The translations under genes were made by a program, and so were the position numbers. The notes under the pieces are model-generated. The model was not told where the DNA came from, searched no databases, and saw only the letters and a list, made by a program, of their open reading frames with translations. A stretch of DNA of 11,314 nucleotides from Thauera sp. (GTDB lineage: Bacteria > Pseudomonadota > Gammaproteobacteria > Burkholderiales > Rhodocyclaceae): the NCBI GenBank assembly GCA_003446655.1, contig DMCZ01000116.1, positions 1 through 11,314 on the forward strand. The letters run 5' to 3'. Every line of letters starts with the position of its first letter. The stretch's first letter is position 1. Positions 1-7,866 of this stretch are shown one piece after another.

Positions 1-19
1 AGATGTGTATAAGAGACAG
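1..19. other. Tn5 mosaic end / Nextera library adaptor
   Basis: Bases 1-19 read AGATGTGTATAAGAGACAG, identical to the engineered 19-bp Tn5 mosaic end used in tagmentation libraries. It sits exactly at the sequence edge, as expected for untrimmed adaptor rather than a natural Tn5 end. Genomic sequence probably begins at base 20. This also suggests that the window start is a contig end. Confidence 0.95.
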
Positions 20-150
20 TGATTACGCAACGCAATGTTTTAAATATACGAAATCTAAGACGTGATAATGGTTGATTATTTAGTGTGATGGCTGATTTTT
101 TGAAATTTTGTCCTTGGAGCAGTACGAATCGTAGATAACTGAAGATTGCC
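20..150. other. AT-rich non-coding stretch downstream of the TetR gene
   Basis: This AT-rich segment lies 3' of the minus-strand regulator. I see no open reading frame of note and no convincing GC-rich hairpin with a T tract. Two loosely similar stretches (around 66-80 and 86-101, both of the form TGRTGATT) are present but too diverged to call a repeat. Its lower GC than the operon suggests intergenic or horizontally acquired DNA beyond the locus. Confidence 0.5.
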
Positions 151-813
151 TCAGGCTCTTGCCCGTTCAGCGTACTCCCGGGCTATCGCACCCAGCCCGC
201 CCATGGCGAAGTGGAACAGGTGGTCGGCAACCATCTGGGGAGGCATCTGAAAAACCTCTTTCAAAGGCCCCGGGAAGGTGCGCCCGCCGACCAGCAGCAT
301 CAGGCAGGGGGTAATCACGTTCATCAGGCAACGGGTCACGGCCGGATCTTCTGCAGGTATTCCGGTAATCTCGCTGAGTAGTCGTTTGACGAGCAACATC
401 TTGGGCAGCGCTTCATCCTGGAACAGCACCTGCAGATGTGAACTTGGCGCCAACACCTCCCTGGCAAGGACACGCAGCTGCCAGGCTTGAGGTTCTTGCA
501 TGGCCTGCGCGACCAGTTGCTCTATCAGCACACGCAATTTCGATTCTGGTGGCGATTCGCTACCAACCAGTTGCTGCAGGTCGGCCATGCCCAGCAGCTG
601 GCCATGGGCCGCTGCCAATACGGCCTGGTACAGGCCGCTGCGGTTGCCGAAGTGATAGTTGATGGAAGCCAGATCCACCTGCGCCCGGGCGGCGATGTCC
701 TTGTTGGACGTTTCGGCGTAGCCCGTTTCGGCGAACAGCTCACCTGCAGCCTCCAGTATTCGTGTTTTTGTGGCTTCGCCATCCGAACGAAGTCCGCGTG
801 CGGGTTTGATCAT
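151..813 (-). CDS. TetR-family transcriptional repressor, CecR/CerR-like
   Basis: A 220-residue regulator of normal TetR length. Residues 15-62 form the N-terminal DNA-binding domain: a first helix (TKTRILEAAGELFAETGY), then the helix-turn-helix 35-55 (TSNKDIAARAQVDLASINYHF) ending in the family-typical YHF-x-N/S-R/K-x-x-L-Y signature. The rest is an all-helical ligand-binding domain; the stretch REVLAPSSHLQVLF (118-131) resembles the CecR/CerR (DUF1956-type) C-terminal domain. It is transcribed away from a YbhGFSR-type exporter, and in E. coli CecR (YbiH) controls ybhGFSR, so local repression of the exporter with relief by an exported compound is the likely role. No in-frame start lies upstream; the ribosome-binding site is weak (a purine-rich AAGGG directly abutting ATG, or GGA about 10 bases upstream). 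The family call is sure; orthology to CecR is inference from context. Confidence 0.9.
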   Translation of the reverse strand: MIKPARGLRSDGEATKTRILEAAGELFAETGYAETSNKDIAARAQVDLASINYHFGNRSGLYQAVLAAAHGQLLGMADLQQLVGSESPPESKLRVLIEQLVAQAMQEPQAWQLRVLAREVLAPSSHLQVLFQDEALPKMLLVKRLLSEITGIPAEDPAVTRCLMNVITPCLMLLVGGRTFPGPLKEVFQMPPQMVADHLFHFAMGGLGAIAREYAERARA

Positions 814-839
814 CCCTTGTTTTCCAAAGTAGATAAGGC

Positions 840-869
840 TTGCATTGTCGAATAGATTAACTTTAAAAT
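840..869 (+). promoter_or_regulatory. Candidate promoter of the exporter operon
   Basis: TTGCAT at 840-845 and TAAAAT at 864-869, spaced by 18 bases, make a plausible sigma-70 promoter for the exporter operon, about 60 bases before the first gene's preferred start. The -10 box lies inside the palindrome at 856-873. Prediction by eye only. Confidence 0.45.
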
Positions 870-872
870 CAA
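844..872 (-). promoter_or_regulatory. Candidate promoter of the TetR gene
   Basis: On the minus strand TTGATT (867-872) and GACAAT (844-849) are 17 bases apart, a fair sigma-70 match, about 30 bases before the regulator's start codon. It overlaps the opposite-facing operon promoter almost completely, so one bound repressor could shut both. Confidence 0.4.
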
Positions 873-873
873 T
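856..873. promoter_or_regulatory. Candidate TetR operator palindrome
   Basis: ATTAACTTTAAAATCAAT is an imperfect palindrome centred on TTTAAA, with ATT and AAT arms (12 of 18 positions pair). It covers the -10 of the operon promoter and the -35 of the regulator promoter, the usual place for a TetR-type operator in a divergent pair. AT-rich DNA makes chance palindromes common, so this is a candidate. Confidence 0.4.
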
Positions 874-928
874 TTAATATCTGGTGCGCAATACATCCTC
901 CCCTCATGTCCCTTTCTGGATATTCATC

Positions 929-1930
929 ATGAAAAAACCGCTCATTGCCCTTGTTCTCCTGGTTGTGTTGGCCTTGGGTGCTTGGGCGTGGATGCACCAG
1001 CGAAACCAGGGCCACGACGATGCGCTGGTGCTGCACGGCAACGTGGACATCCGCCAGATTGCGTTGGCCTTCGATGGCAGTGGCCGTGTGGCTGAATTGC
1101 GCGTCGAGGAAGGCGATCGCGTGAACGCAGGAGTCGTGCTGGGAGTGCTGGATACCCGCACCCTGGCCTTGCAGGCCGAACAGGCACAAGCGCAGATTGG
1201 TGTTCAGCAGCAAACCCTGCAACGTTTGCGCAATGGTGCACGGCCGCAGGAAATCGCCCAGGCCAGGAGCCGTGTGACTGCAGCCCAGGTCGATGCCGCA
1301 CAGGCCGAGCAGGATCTGCAACGTTTGCAAGGCATCGCCGCCAACACGCAGGGGCGTGGTGTCAGTGCGCAAGATCTGGACCGCGCCAAAAGCCATCTGC
1401 AGGTTGTCCAGGCCAAGCTGACGGATCAACAAGAAGCCTTGCGTCTGACAGAACTGGGACCGCGCGCAGAGGACGTGGCCGGCGCCGAGGCGCAGCTCAA
1501 GGCGGCGCAGGCGCAACTGGCCTTGCTGCAGCACCAGATCGCTCAAGGCCAACTCAAGGCGCCGGCAGACGCCGTGGTGCGTTCGCGCCTGCTCGAACCC
1601 GGCGACATGGCGACACCGCAGAAACCTGTGCTGGCCCTGGCGCTGACCCAGCCCAAGTGGGTGCGTGTCTATGTGGGCGAGCCTGACCTGGGTCGGGTCA
1701 AACCCGGTATGCCGGCACGTGTGACCACGGATGGCTCCCCCGGCCAGTCCATCGCGGGCAAGATCGGCTACATCTCCTCGGTGGCCGAGTTCACGCCCAA
1801 GTCGGTACAGACTGAAGCGTTGCGCACCAGCCTTCTCTACGAGCTGCGCGTACTGGTCGATGACCCGCAGGATGTGCTGCGCCTGGGGCAGCCGGCCACC
1901 GTCCACCTGACAGCGGGCACCGCGCAATGA
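929..1930 (+). CDS. ybhG: YbhG-type HlyD-family membrane-fusion (adaptor) protein
   Basis: Periplasmic adaptor that links the inner-membrane ABC transporter to an outer-membrane channel. With the ATG at 929 the protein has 333 residues, almost the length of E. coli YbhG, and starts MKKPLIALVL as that family does. A GTG at 884 in the same frame would add 15 residues with no ribosome-binding site and would bury the membrane anchor, so 929 is preferred (GGA about 8 bases upstream). Residues 4-22 are a signal-anchor helix; 36-76 hold the first half of the lipoyl domain (HGNVDIRQIALAFDGSGRV); about 78-205 are a long Ala/Gln-rich coiled-coil hairpin; 207-240 close the lipoyl domain (LKAPADAVVRSRLLEPGD); 242-328 form the beta-barrel, with the family-typical AEFTPKSVQT at 286-295. 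The stop overlaps the next start by 4 bp (ATGA). Confidence 0.93.
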   Translation: MKKPLIALVLLVVLALGAWAWMHQRNQGHDDALVLHGNVDIRQIALAFDGSGRVAELRVEEGDRVNAGVVLGVLDTRTLALQAEQAQAQIGVQQQTLQRLRNGARPQEIAQARSRVTAAQVDAAQAEQDLQRLQGIAANTQGRGVSAQDLDRAKSHLQVVQAKLTDQQEALRLTELGPRAEDVAGAEAQLKAAQAQLALLQHQIAQGQLKAPADAVVRSRLLEPGDMATPQKPVLALALTQPKWVRVYVGEPDLGRVKPGMPARVTTDGSPGQSIAGKIGYISSVAEFTPKSVQTEALRTSLLYELRVLVDDPQDVLRLGQPATVHLTAGTAQ

Positions 1931-3726
1931 GCGATGGCGGCGCGACGGTCGTCGCCGATGGGCTGCGCAAGACCTTCGAGGCGCCGGGCGGCGGTCCCTT
2001 GCATGCGGTGGGCGGCTTGTCGCTGACGGTGCGGGCGGGTGAGTTGACGGCCCTGGTCGGCCCGGACGGTGCCGGCAAGACCACCTTGATGCGCATGATG
2101 GCCGGACTGCTCAAGCCCGATGCGGGGACATTGCGCGTGCTGGGCATCGACGTCGCCCACGACCCGCAAACGGTGCAGGACCGCATCAGCTACATGCCGC
2201 AGCGCTTCGGCCTGTACGAAGACCTGAGCGTGCAGGAAAATCTGGACCTCTACGCCGATCTGCACGGCGTGCCGCAGGCAGTGCGCCGCGAGCGCTTCGC
2301 GCGCATGCTGGAAATGACCGACATGGCGCGCTTTACCGCACGTCCGGCCGGCAAGCTCTCGGGCGGCATGAAGCAGAAGCTGGGTCTGGCCTGCACGCTG
2401 GTGCGCTCGCCGGACTTGCTGCTGCTGGACGAGCCCAGCGTGGGCGTCGATCCGCTGTCGCGCCGCGATCTGTGGCAGATCGTGCAGCAGCTGGTCGATG
2501 ACGAAAGGCTGAGCGTGATCGTCAGCACCGCCTACATGGACGAGGCCGAGCGCTGCACCCAGGTGTTCGTGATGCACAAAGGCCTGCTGCTCGCCGAAGG
2601 TGCTCCGGGCGCGCTGCGCGAACGCGCCCGAGGGGTGACCTATGTGGCCACGCCACCGTCCGGTATGCCCGCCCGCGACCTGCAGGCACGATTGATCGAC
2701 GCCGATCGATTGATCGTCGATGCGGTGCCCAAAGGCGGCGCGGTGTGGTTCATCCGCCAGCCCAAGGTGGAAACCCACGTGCTGGACGGACTGCTCGGCG
2801 ACATCGACTACCAGCCGCGCCCGGAAGAACTCGAAGACGCTTTCATGATGATGCTGCGCCAGCAACATGCCGAGGGCGCGGAGTCGACGACCCGGGTATC
2901 GGCATCGTCTCCCGGAGCGCCCACGTCGTCCCCGCAGATGTCCTCGAATGGCAATGGGAACGGGCCGGTGATCGTGGTGCGCGATCTGGTACGCACGTTT
3001 GGCGACTTCACCGCTGTCGCCAGCACCTCCTTCGATGTGGCGCGGGGCGAGATCTTCGGTCTGCTCGGTCCCAACGGAGCAGGCAAGACAACCACCTTCC
3101 GCATGCTCTGCGGTCTGCTGCCGGCCAGCAGCGGGCATTTGGAAGTGGCCGGCATGAATCTGCGCACGGCGCGCGCCCAGGCACGGGCGCGCATCGGCTA
3201 CGTGTCGCAAAAGTTCGCGCTCTACGGCAACCTGACGGTGCGCGAGAACCTGGAATTTTTCGGCGGTGCCTATGGGCTGCGCGGCCAGGCGCTGCGCACG
3301 CGAGTGGCGGCCACGCTCGCCCAGTTCGGCCTGGAGCCCACCGCCATCAGCGGCCTGCTGCCAGGTGGCTACAAGCAGCGCCTGGCCATGGCCACCGGCC
3401 TGCTGCACGAGCCAGACATCCTGTTCCTCGATGAGCCCACCAGCGGCATCGACCCGCTGGCGCGGCGCGCCTTCTGGCGCACCATCACCGCGCTCGCCCA
3501 GGCGGGGGTGACGGTCATCGTCACCACGCACTTCATGGAAGAGGCCGAGTATTGCGACCGCATCGCCATCCAGGATGCCGGCAAGGTGCTGGCGCTTGGC
3601 ACGCCGCAGGCGGTGCGCGAGCAGGCAGGCGGTGACGGCGGCACCGACATGAACAGCGCCTTCATTTCCATCGTCGAGCAGGGTCGCGCCGACGGCCGGG
3701 ACAGGAACCCGGGAGGCCGCGCATGA
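1927..3726 (+). CDS. ybhF: YbhF-type ABC transporter ATPase with two fused nucleotide-binding domains
   Basis: The energy-coupling subunit of the exporter, 599 residues, cytoplasmic, with two ABC ATPase domains in one chain. Domain 1: Walker A GPDGAGKTT (45-53), signature LSGGM (144-148), Walker B LLLLDEP (164-170), but the H-loop position reads STAYMDE (200-206) with Ala202 in place of the switch histidine. Domain 2: Walker A GPNGAGKTT (381-389), signature-like LPGGY (478-482), Walker B ILFLDEP (498-504), H-loop TTHFMEE with His535. A Ser/Gly/Asn-rich linker (about 316-346) joins them. The two sites are therefore not equivalent, as in other asymmetric ABC dimers. The gene overlaps both neighbours by 4 bp (ATGA), which suggests translational coupling and fixed stoichiometry with the permease. 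Fused double domains next to two ABC-2 permeases are the YbhFSR hallmark. Substrate cannot be read from sequence; the E. coli system has been linked to cefoperazone/chloramphenicol tolerance and cation export. Confidence 0.93.
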   Translation: MSDGGATVVADGLRKTFEAPGGGPLHAVGGLSLTVRAGELTALVGPDGAGKTTLMRMMAGLLKPDAGTLRVLGIDVAHDPQTVQDRISYMPQRFGLYEDLSVQENLDLYADLHGVPQAVRRERFARMLEMTDMARFTARPAGKLSGGMKQKLGLACTLVRSPDLLLLDEPSVGVDPLSRRDLWQIVQQLVDDERLSVIVSTAYMDEAERCTQVFVMHKGLLLAEGAPGALRERARGVTYVATPPSGMPARDLQARLIDADRLIVDAVPKGGAVWFIRQPKVETHVLDGLLGDIDYQPRPEELEDAFMMMLRQQHAEGAESTTRVSASSPGAPTSSPQMSSNGNGNGPVIVVRDLVRTFGDFTAVASTSFDVARGEIFGLLGPNGAGKTTTFRMLCGLLPASSGHLEVAGMNLRTARAQARARIGYVSQKFALYGNLTVRENLEFFGGAYGLRGQALRTRVAATLAQFGLEPTAISGLLPGGYKQRLAMATGLLHEPDILFLDEPTSGIDPLARRAFWRTITALAQAGVTVIVTTHFMEEAEYCDRIAIQDAGKVLALGTPQAVREQAGGDGGTDMNSAFISIVEQGRADGRDRNPGGRA

Positions 3727-4853
3727 GGCATCCGGAGTTCATGCGGCGTTTCATCGCCCTGCTGCGCAAGGAAGTGCGCCAGATGCTGCGCGACAAGAGC
3801 AACCTGGCGGTGGGACTGCTGCTGCCGATTGCGCTGATTCTGCTGTTCGGCTACGGCCTGTCTTTCGATGTGAAGAACGCGCCGGTCGCGGTGGTGCTGG
3901 AAGACAGCGCGCCCGATGCGCGCGCGGCGGTCGCGGGTTTCCAGGGAACGATCTACCTCTCACCGGTGTGGGTCACACACATGACCGAAGCCGAGCGCTT
4001 GCTGCGCGCAGGCGAGGTGGACGCCATCGTGCGCGTGCCGCAGGACTTCTCGCGCCGGCTCGCAGCAGGCGATGCCCGCATCCAGCTGGTGCTCAACGGC
4101 GTCAACTCGACCACCGCGCAGACCGTGGAGGGCTACGTCAACAGCGCCATCGCTACTTGGGCGCAAAAGCAGGTTGACCGTGCTGGTAACAAGCCACCCG
4201 CGCTGGGGCGCGTGGAGGTGGTGCAGCGCATGTGGTTCAACGAAACCGGCAACAGCAGCTGGTATCTGGTGCCCGGACTGATCGTTCTGGTGCTAACGCT
4301 GATCGGCGCCTTCCTCACGTCGCTGCTGATCGCGCGCGAATGGGAGCGCGGCACGCTGGAGTCGCTGTTCGTCACACCCGTGCGGCCGCTGGAACTCATC
4401 TTCGCCAAGCTGGCGCCGTACCTGGTGGTCGGTGCCATCGACCTGGTGCTGTGCCTGCTGGCGGCGCGCTTCCTGTTCGAGGTGCCACTGCGCGGCTCCC
4501 TGCCCATCCTGTGCCTGGCCTCGATGCTTTACCTGCTCGTCTCGCTGCTGCTGGGGCTGTTCATTTCCGGCAAGACGCGCAACCAGTTCGAGGCCAGCCA
4601 GCTGGCCATGCTGGTCAGCTTCATGCCGGCCATGATGCTCTCCGGCTTCGTGTTCGACCTGCGCAACGTCCCGCTGGTCATCCAGGTCGTAGCGCAACTA
4701 CTGCCCGCCACGCATTTCATGGGCCTGATCAAGACGCTGTTCCTGGCGGGCGACCATGGGCCGACCATCCTGCGCAGCGTCGCCATCCTTTCCCTCTACG
4801 CCGTGGTGCTGGTGTTCGCCACACAGCGCACGCTGCGCAAGTCACTGGACTGA
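3723..4853 (+). CDS. ybhS: YbhS-type ABC-2 permease subunit
   Basis: Integral inner-membrane half of the exporter, 376 residues. The layout is that of the ABC-2 class: a cytoplasmic amphipathic start, TM1 about 29-46 (LAVGLLLPIALILLFGYG), a periplasmic domain about 50-180, then five more helices at about 183-204, 229-250, 260-282, 291-312 and 349-367. The conserved coupling segment REWERGTLESLFVTPV (205-220) after TM2 is where the ATPase docks. TM5 carries the family-typical MMLSGFVFDLRNVP (304-317). It pairs with the next gene as a heterodimer. The start overlaps the ATPase stop by 4 bp. Full length, no damage seen. Confidence 0.92.
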   Translation: MRHPEFMRRFIALLRKEVRQMLRDKSNLAVGLLLPIALILLFGYGLSFDVKNAPVAVVLEDSAPDARAAVAGFQGTIYLSPVWVTHMTEAERLLRAGEVDAIVRVPQDFSRRLAAGDARIQLVLNGVNSTTAQTVEGYVNSAIATWAQKQVDRAGNKPPALGRVEVVQRMWFNETGNSSWYLVPGLIVLVLTLIGAFLTSLLIAREWERGTLESLFVTPVRPLELIFAKLAPYLVVGAIDLVLCLLAARFLFEVPLRGSLPILCLASMLYLLVSLLLGLFISGKTRNQFEASQLAMLVSFMPAMMLSGFVFDLRNVPLVIQVVAQLLPATHFMGLIKTLFLAGDHGPTILRSVAILSLYAVVLVFATQRTLRKSLD

Positions 4854-4858
4854 CAGCC

Positions 4859-5974
4859 ATGGCTTCCTTCATTGTCACATTCACCCAGATCATCGCCTTG
4901 GTGCGCAAAGAGCTCCTTGCACTCATCAAGGAGCCGGCCAGCCGTGCGCTGCTGATTGCCCCGGCCTTCCTGCAAGCCCTGCTATATGGCTATGGCGCCA
5001 CTTACGACCTCACGCACGTGCCTTATGCCGTGCTGGATCAAAGCCGCAGTGCGGCGTCGACCGAGCTGCTGGCGCGGATCGATGGCACCGGCGTGTTCGT
5101 GCGCGCCGCCACGCTCACCTCGCCGCGGCAGATCGCCGAGATGGTCGATGCAGAAAAGGCCTTGCTGGTGCTCAGTATTCCGCCGGACTTCGCGGCACGG
5201 CTGGGTTCTGGCCAGCCCGCGCCCCTGCAGCTCATTCTGGACGGGCGCAACTCCTCGACGGCGGGTTCGGCCGCCAGCCACGTCGGCGCCATCGTGGCCG
5301 CCTACAATGCCTCGCTGGGCACCGGTGCCCCAGGCATTCGCGTGGAACGGCGCGCCTGGTTCAACCCCAACCTGGAGTCACGCTGGAACATGATGCCTGG
5401 ACTGATTGCCGCGCTGAGCATGTTGCAGACCCTGCTGCTGGCGGCGCTGTCGGTGGCGCGCGAACGCGAGCAAGGCACCTTCGACCAGTTGCTGGTGACG
5501 CCGCTCACCCCGATGCAGATCCTGATCGGCAAGGCGCTGCCTTCCATCCTGATCGGACTGCTGCAGTCCACCATCATCTTCCTGATCATCCGTTTCTGGT
5601 TCGAGATCCCGATGCAGGGCTCGGTGGGGCTGCTCTACTTCGGGCTGATCGTCTTCACCGTCGCGTCCGTTGGCGTGGGCCTGTCGATATCCGCCCTGTC
5701 GCTGACCATGCAACAGGCGATGCTCTACACCTTCCTGCTGATCATGCCGCTGATGCTGCTCTCCGGCCTGTTCACGCCGGTGCGCAACATGCCTGAGGTG
5801 CTGCAGCTTGCCACCTACGCCAATCCGCTGCGCTTCGGCATGGACATCGTGCGCCGCGTCTATCTCGAAGGCGCAGGCCTCATCGATATCTGGCGCCAAT
5901 TCATCCCCCTGCTGGTGCTGGCCGCCACCACGCTGCCGCTGGCGGCCTGGCTGTTCCGCAACCGGCTTTCCTGA
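4859..5974 (+). CDS. ybhR: YbhR-type ABC-2 permease subunit
   Basis: Second permease half, 371 residues, close to E. coli YbhR length. The reading frame is open far upstream into the preceding gene, but the ATG at 4859, five bases after the ybhS stop with GGA about 9 bases upstream, gives the expected start MASFIVTFTQIIALVRKELL. TM1 about 28-46, periplasmic domain 50-175, TM2 about 178-199, coupling segment REREQGTFDQLLVTPL (201-216), TM3 225-247, TM4 256-278, TM5 288-306 followed by LLSGLFTPVRNMP (300-312), and TM6 348-366. It shares the architecture and coupling motif with its neighbour, consistent with an old duplication. It should dimerise with YbhS and be driven by the fused ATPase. Confidence 0.92.
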   Translation: MASFIVTFTQIIALVRKELLALIKEPASRALLIAPAFLQALLYGYGATYDLTHVPYAVLDQSRSAASTELLARIDGTGVFVRAATLTSPRQIAEMVDAEKALLVLSIPPDFAARLGSGQPAPLQLILDGRNSSTAGSAASHVGAIVAAYNASLGTGAPGIRVERRAWFNPNLESRWNMMPGLIAALSMLQTLLLAALSVAREREQGTFDQLLVTPLTPMQILIGKALPSILIGLLQSTIIFLIIRFWFEIPMQGSVGLLYFGLIVFTVASVGVGLSISALSLTMQQAMLYTFLLIMPLMLLSGLFTPVRNMPEVLQLATYANPLRFGMDIVRRVYLEGAGLIDIWRQFIPLLVLAATTLPLAAWLFRNRLS

Positions 5975-5988
5975 TCGTAGGTATCCGC

Positions 5989-7506
5989 ATGTTTGACCTC
6001 CAACACTCCCCTCTTCAACCACGGCACTTCGGCTTGGCGGCCTCCGCACTCGCCCTGGCCCTGGCCTTGACCGGTTGTGCCGTCGGGCCGGATTTCGTCA
6101 GGCCCACGCCCGCAGCACCGGATGACTGGACGAGCTGGCGCAGCGGCGATGCCTCGCTGCGCATCCCGGGCGAAGCTACCCAGGCATTGCCAGCAATATG
6201 GTGGCAGGCCTTCGACGACGCAACCCTCAATGCCTTGCAGCGCCGTGCTTTCGCTGCCAGCCCGGACCTGCAGACGGCCGCGCTGCACTTCGCCCAGGCA
6301 CGCGCGCAGCGCAGCACGGTGGCCGCGCAGCGCGGGCCGGAAGTCAACGCCAGCGGCAGCGCCACCCGCCAGCGCCAGAGCGAGAGCGGTGCCAGCACGC
6401 GCATGCTCGGCATCATGGGGGCCGACCCCCGCCTCACCGAGCTGCTGGCCGAGCCGTTCACGCTGTACCAGGCGGGTTTCGACGCTTCGTGGGAGCTGGA
6501 TTTGTGGGGCCGCGTACGCCGCTCGGTGGAAGCCGCCGACGCCGATGTCGGCCAGCAGGCTGCACTGCTCGACCAGGCCCGCCTCAGCCTGGCCAGCGAC
6601 GTGGCGCGCAACTACTTTGAGCTGCGCACCGCCCAGCGGCAGATTCGCTTGATGCGCGAGGATATCGCCGCGCTGGAAGAGCGCGCCGGGCTGTTGCAGG
6701 CGCGTGTCGAGGGCGGCGTTCTCGATCACACCGACTTGCAACGCCAGCGCGCCGAACTGGCCGCGCTGAAGGCGCAGTTGCCGCCGCTGCTGGCACAGGA
6801 AGCCGCCAGCGCCAACCAGATCGCCCTGCTGCTGGGCGAGCGCCCGGGTGCGCTGCAAGCCGAACTGGTGCCACGCGATGCCGGCGCCAGGACTGCGCTG
6901 CCCGACCTCGCCCTCGGTCTGCCATCGGAAGTGGCGCTGCGCCGCCCCGACATCCGCACCGCCGAAGCGCACCTGCACGGCGCCACCGCCAACATCGGCA
7001 TTGCCAAGGCCAATCTGTATCCCAGCATCCGGCTTGGTGCCAAATTCGGGTTCGAGTCCTACCTAAGTGGCGAATTCTCCGACTGGGGCAGTCGCACCTG
7101 GTCGATCGGCCCCAGCCTCAACCTGCCGATCTTCGATCATGGCCGGCGCACAGCCACCGTGCAATTGCGCGAGCTGCAACAACAGGAAGCGGCGGTGAAT
7201 TACCAGAAAACCGTGCTGAAAGCCTGGCAGGAGATCGACGATGCGCTGTCCGCCTACCGCGCCGAACAACAGCAGGCTCAGGAACTCAAAGCCCGCAGCG
7301 ACGCGGCCGGCGATGCCTACCGGCTTGCCCAGGCGCGCTACGACGGCGGAATCAGTGATTTCACCGCTGTGCTCGACGCGCAGCGCAGCTATCTGCAAGC
7401 GCGTCGCGATCTGGTTAGTAGCGAAGGTCGTTTGAACACGCGCTATGTGACCGTCAACAAGGCAATCGGCAATGCGCCATTGCGGGAAGAAGATACGACG
7501 CAATGA
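5989..7506 (+). CDS. NodT/OprM-family outer-membrane efflux lipoprotein
   Basis: Outer-membrane channel of 505 residues, a TolC/OprM-like trimer subunit. A signal peptide with a lipobox (LALTGC, Cys30) precedes AVGPDFVRPT, the typical mature N-terminus of NodT-type lipoproteins. Two homologous halves follow: DASWELDLWGRVRRSVEAAD (165-184) in the first, and WSIGPSLNLPIFDHGRR (371-387) in the second, with the linker motif ALRRPDIRTAEAHLHGATANIG (316-337) between. Long helical stretches 190-285 and 390-485 form the periplasmic tunnel. It starts 14 bases after ybhR with TAGG about 7 bases upstream, so it belongs to the operon. Its presence gives the exporter a dedicated outer-membrane exit; E. 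coli ybhGFSR has none in its operon. Specific name cannot be assigned. Confidence 0.93.
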   Translation: MFDLQHSPLQPRHFGLAASALALALALTGCAVGPDFVRPTPAAPDDWTSWRSGDASLRIPGEATQALPAIWWQAFDDATLNALQRRAFAASPDLQTAALHFAQARAQRSTVAAQRGPEVNASGSATRQRQSESGASTRMLGIMGADPRLTELLAEPFTLYQAGFDASWELDLWGRVRRSVEAADADVGQQAALLDQARLSLASDVARNYFELRTAQRQIRLMREDIAALEERAGLLQARVEGGVLDHTDLQRQRAELAALKAQLPPLLAQEAASANQIALLLGERPGALQAELVPRDAGARTALPDLALGLPSEVALRRPDIRTAEAHLHGATANIGIAKANLYPSIRLGAKFGFESYLSGEFSDWGSRTWSIGPSLNLPIFDHGRRTATVQLRELQQQEAAVNYQKTVLKAWQEIDDALSAYRAEQQQAQELKARSDAAGDAYRLAQARYDGGISDFTAVLDAQRSYLQARRDLVSSEGRLNTRYVTVNKAIGNAPLREEDTTQ

Positions 7507-7829
7507 GGTACCTGGAAAGGCCTCCGTGGACCTGCGCGGGCCTGCTCGACAGGCGTGGGCGCCTCGTCAGGTACTTGTGGTTGCTCGCCATCGCGGCGCT
7601 CTGTGCTGGATGCGCTGGCGTCAAGGTGCGGACCGTCGGCGCGAAAGACTGCATGTCGGAGCGGCGCGGTGACGTGCTGACCACCGGCAAGCTCAGCACA
7701 TCGGCACGTGACGTACTTACGAGCCTCGCGGTCCAGCCAGATCGGTGCCAGCAGAGCGTCGATCCTTGTGTTCAGGCATTGACACACACGGACGGCACAA
7801 CTTGCCACGCTGGCAGAAAAAGTTGTTAA
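7503..7829 (+). pseudogene. 5' remnant of a lipoprotein gene, possibly an alpha/beta-hydrolase family member
   Basis: A 108-codon frame that overlaps the channel gene stop by 4 bp (ATGA). It encodes a basic N-terminus, a hydrophobic segment (22-36) and a lipobox-like AGC with Cys37, then CAGVKVRTVGAKD. The stretch VRTVGAKDCMSERRGDVLTT reminds me of the N-terminus of putative lipoprotein alpha/beta hydrolases of proteobacteria, which are several hundred residues long; this is memory, not a search. The frame ends in TTCHAGRKSC, while the +1 frame from 7795 reads AQLATLAEKVV, a more protein-like continuation, which suggests a frameshift near 7790-7800. That frame then runs into AT-rich unrelated DNA and stops at 7891-7893. 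No catalytic nucleophile motif (GxSxG) remains. It is best read as the truncated last gene of the operon. Confidence 0.5.
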
Positions 7830-7833
7830 CAAC
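7822..7833. repeat. Perfect 12-bp palindrome at the operon/island junction
   Basis: GTTGTTAACAAC is a perfect 12-bp palindrome. It contains the TAA stop of the preceding remnant and sits where GC-rich operon DNA changes to AT-rich island DNA. It could be an operator half-site, a recombination scar or chance. Confidence 0.4.
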
Positions 7834-7866
7834 GCAATCTTGACCATGTGGCGAGCAATCAATTTA

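Noticed and set aside
1..19. A natural Tn5/IS50 insertion
   Set aside because: It is the engineered mosaic end, exactly at the sequence edge, with no IS50 sequence next to it.
869..1927. Minus-strand open frame opposite the membrane-fusion gene
   Set aside because: The plus strand encodes a clear HlyD-family protein with matching length and motifs; the antisense product has no recognisable features.
1837..3531. Long minus-strand open frame of 564 codons
   Set aside because: It lies antisense to the ABC ATPase gene; its translation is rich in His, Arg, Gln and Ala with no domain, the usual shadow of GC-rich coding DNA.
4232..4858. Upstream extension of the second permease gene
   Set aside because: The open frame upstream of 4859 is antiphase reading of ybhS and gives Arg/His/Ala-rich nonsense; family length and spacing support 4859.
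5860..6978. Minus-strand open frame opposite the outer-membrane channel gene
   Set aside because: Antisense shadow; the plus strand has the lipobox and the NodT motifs.
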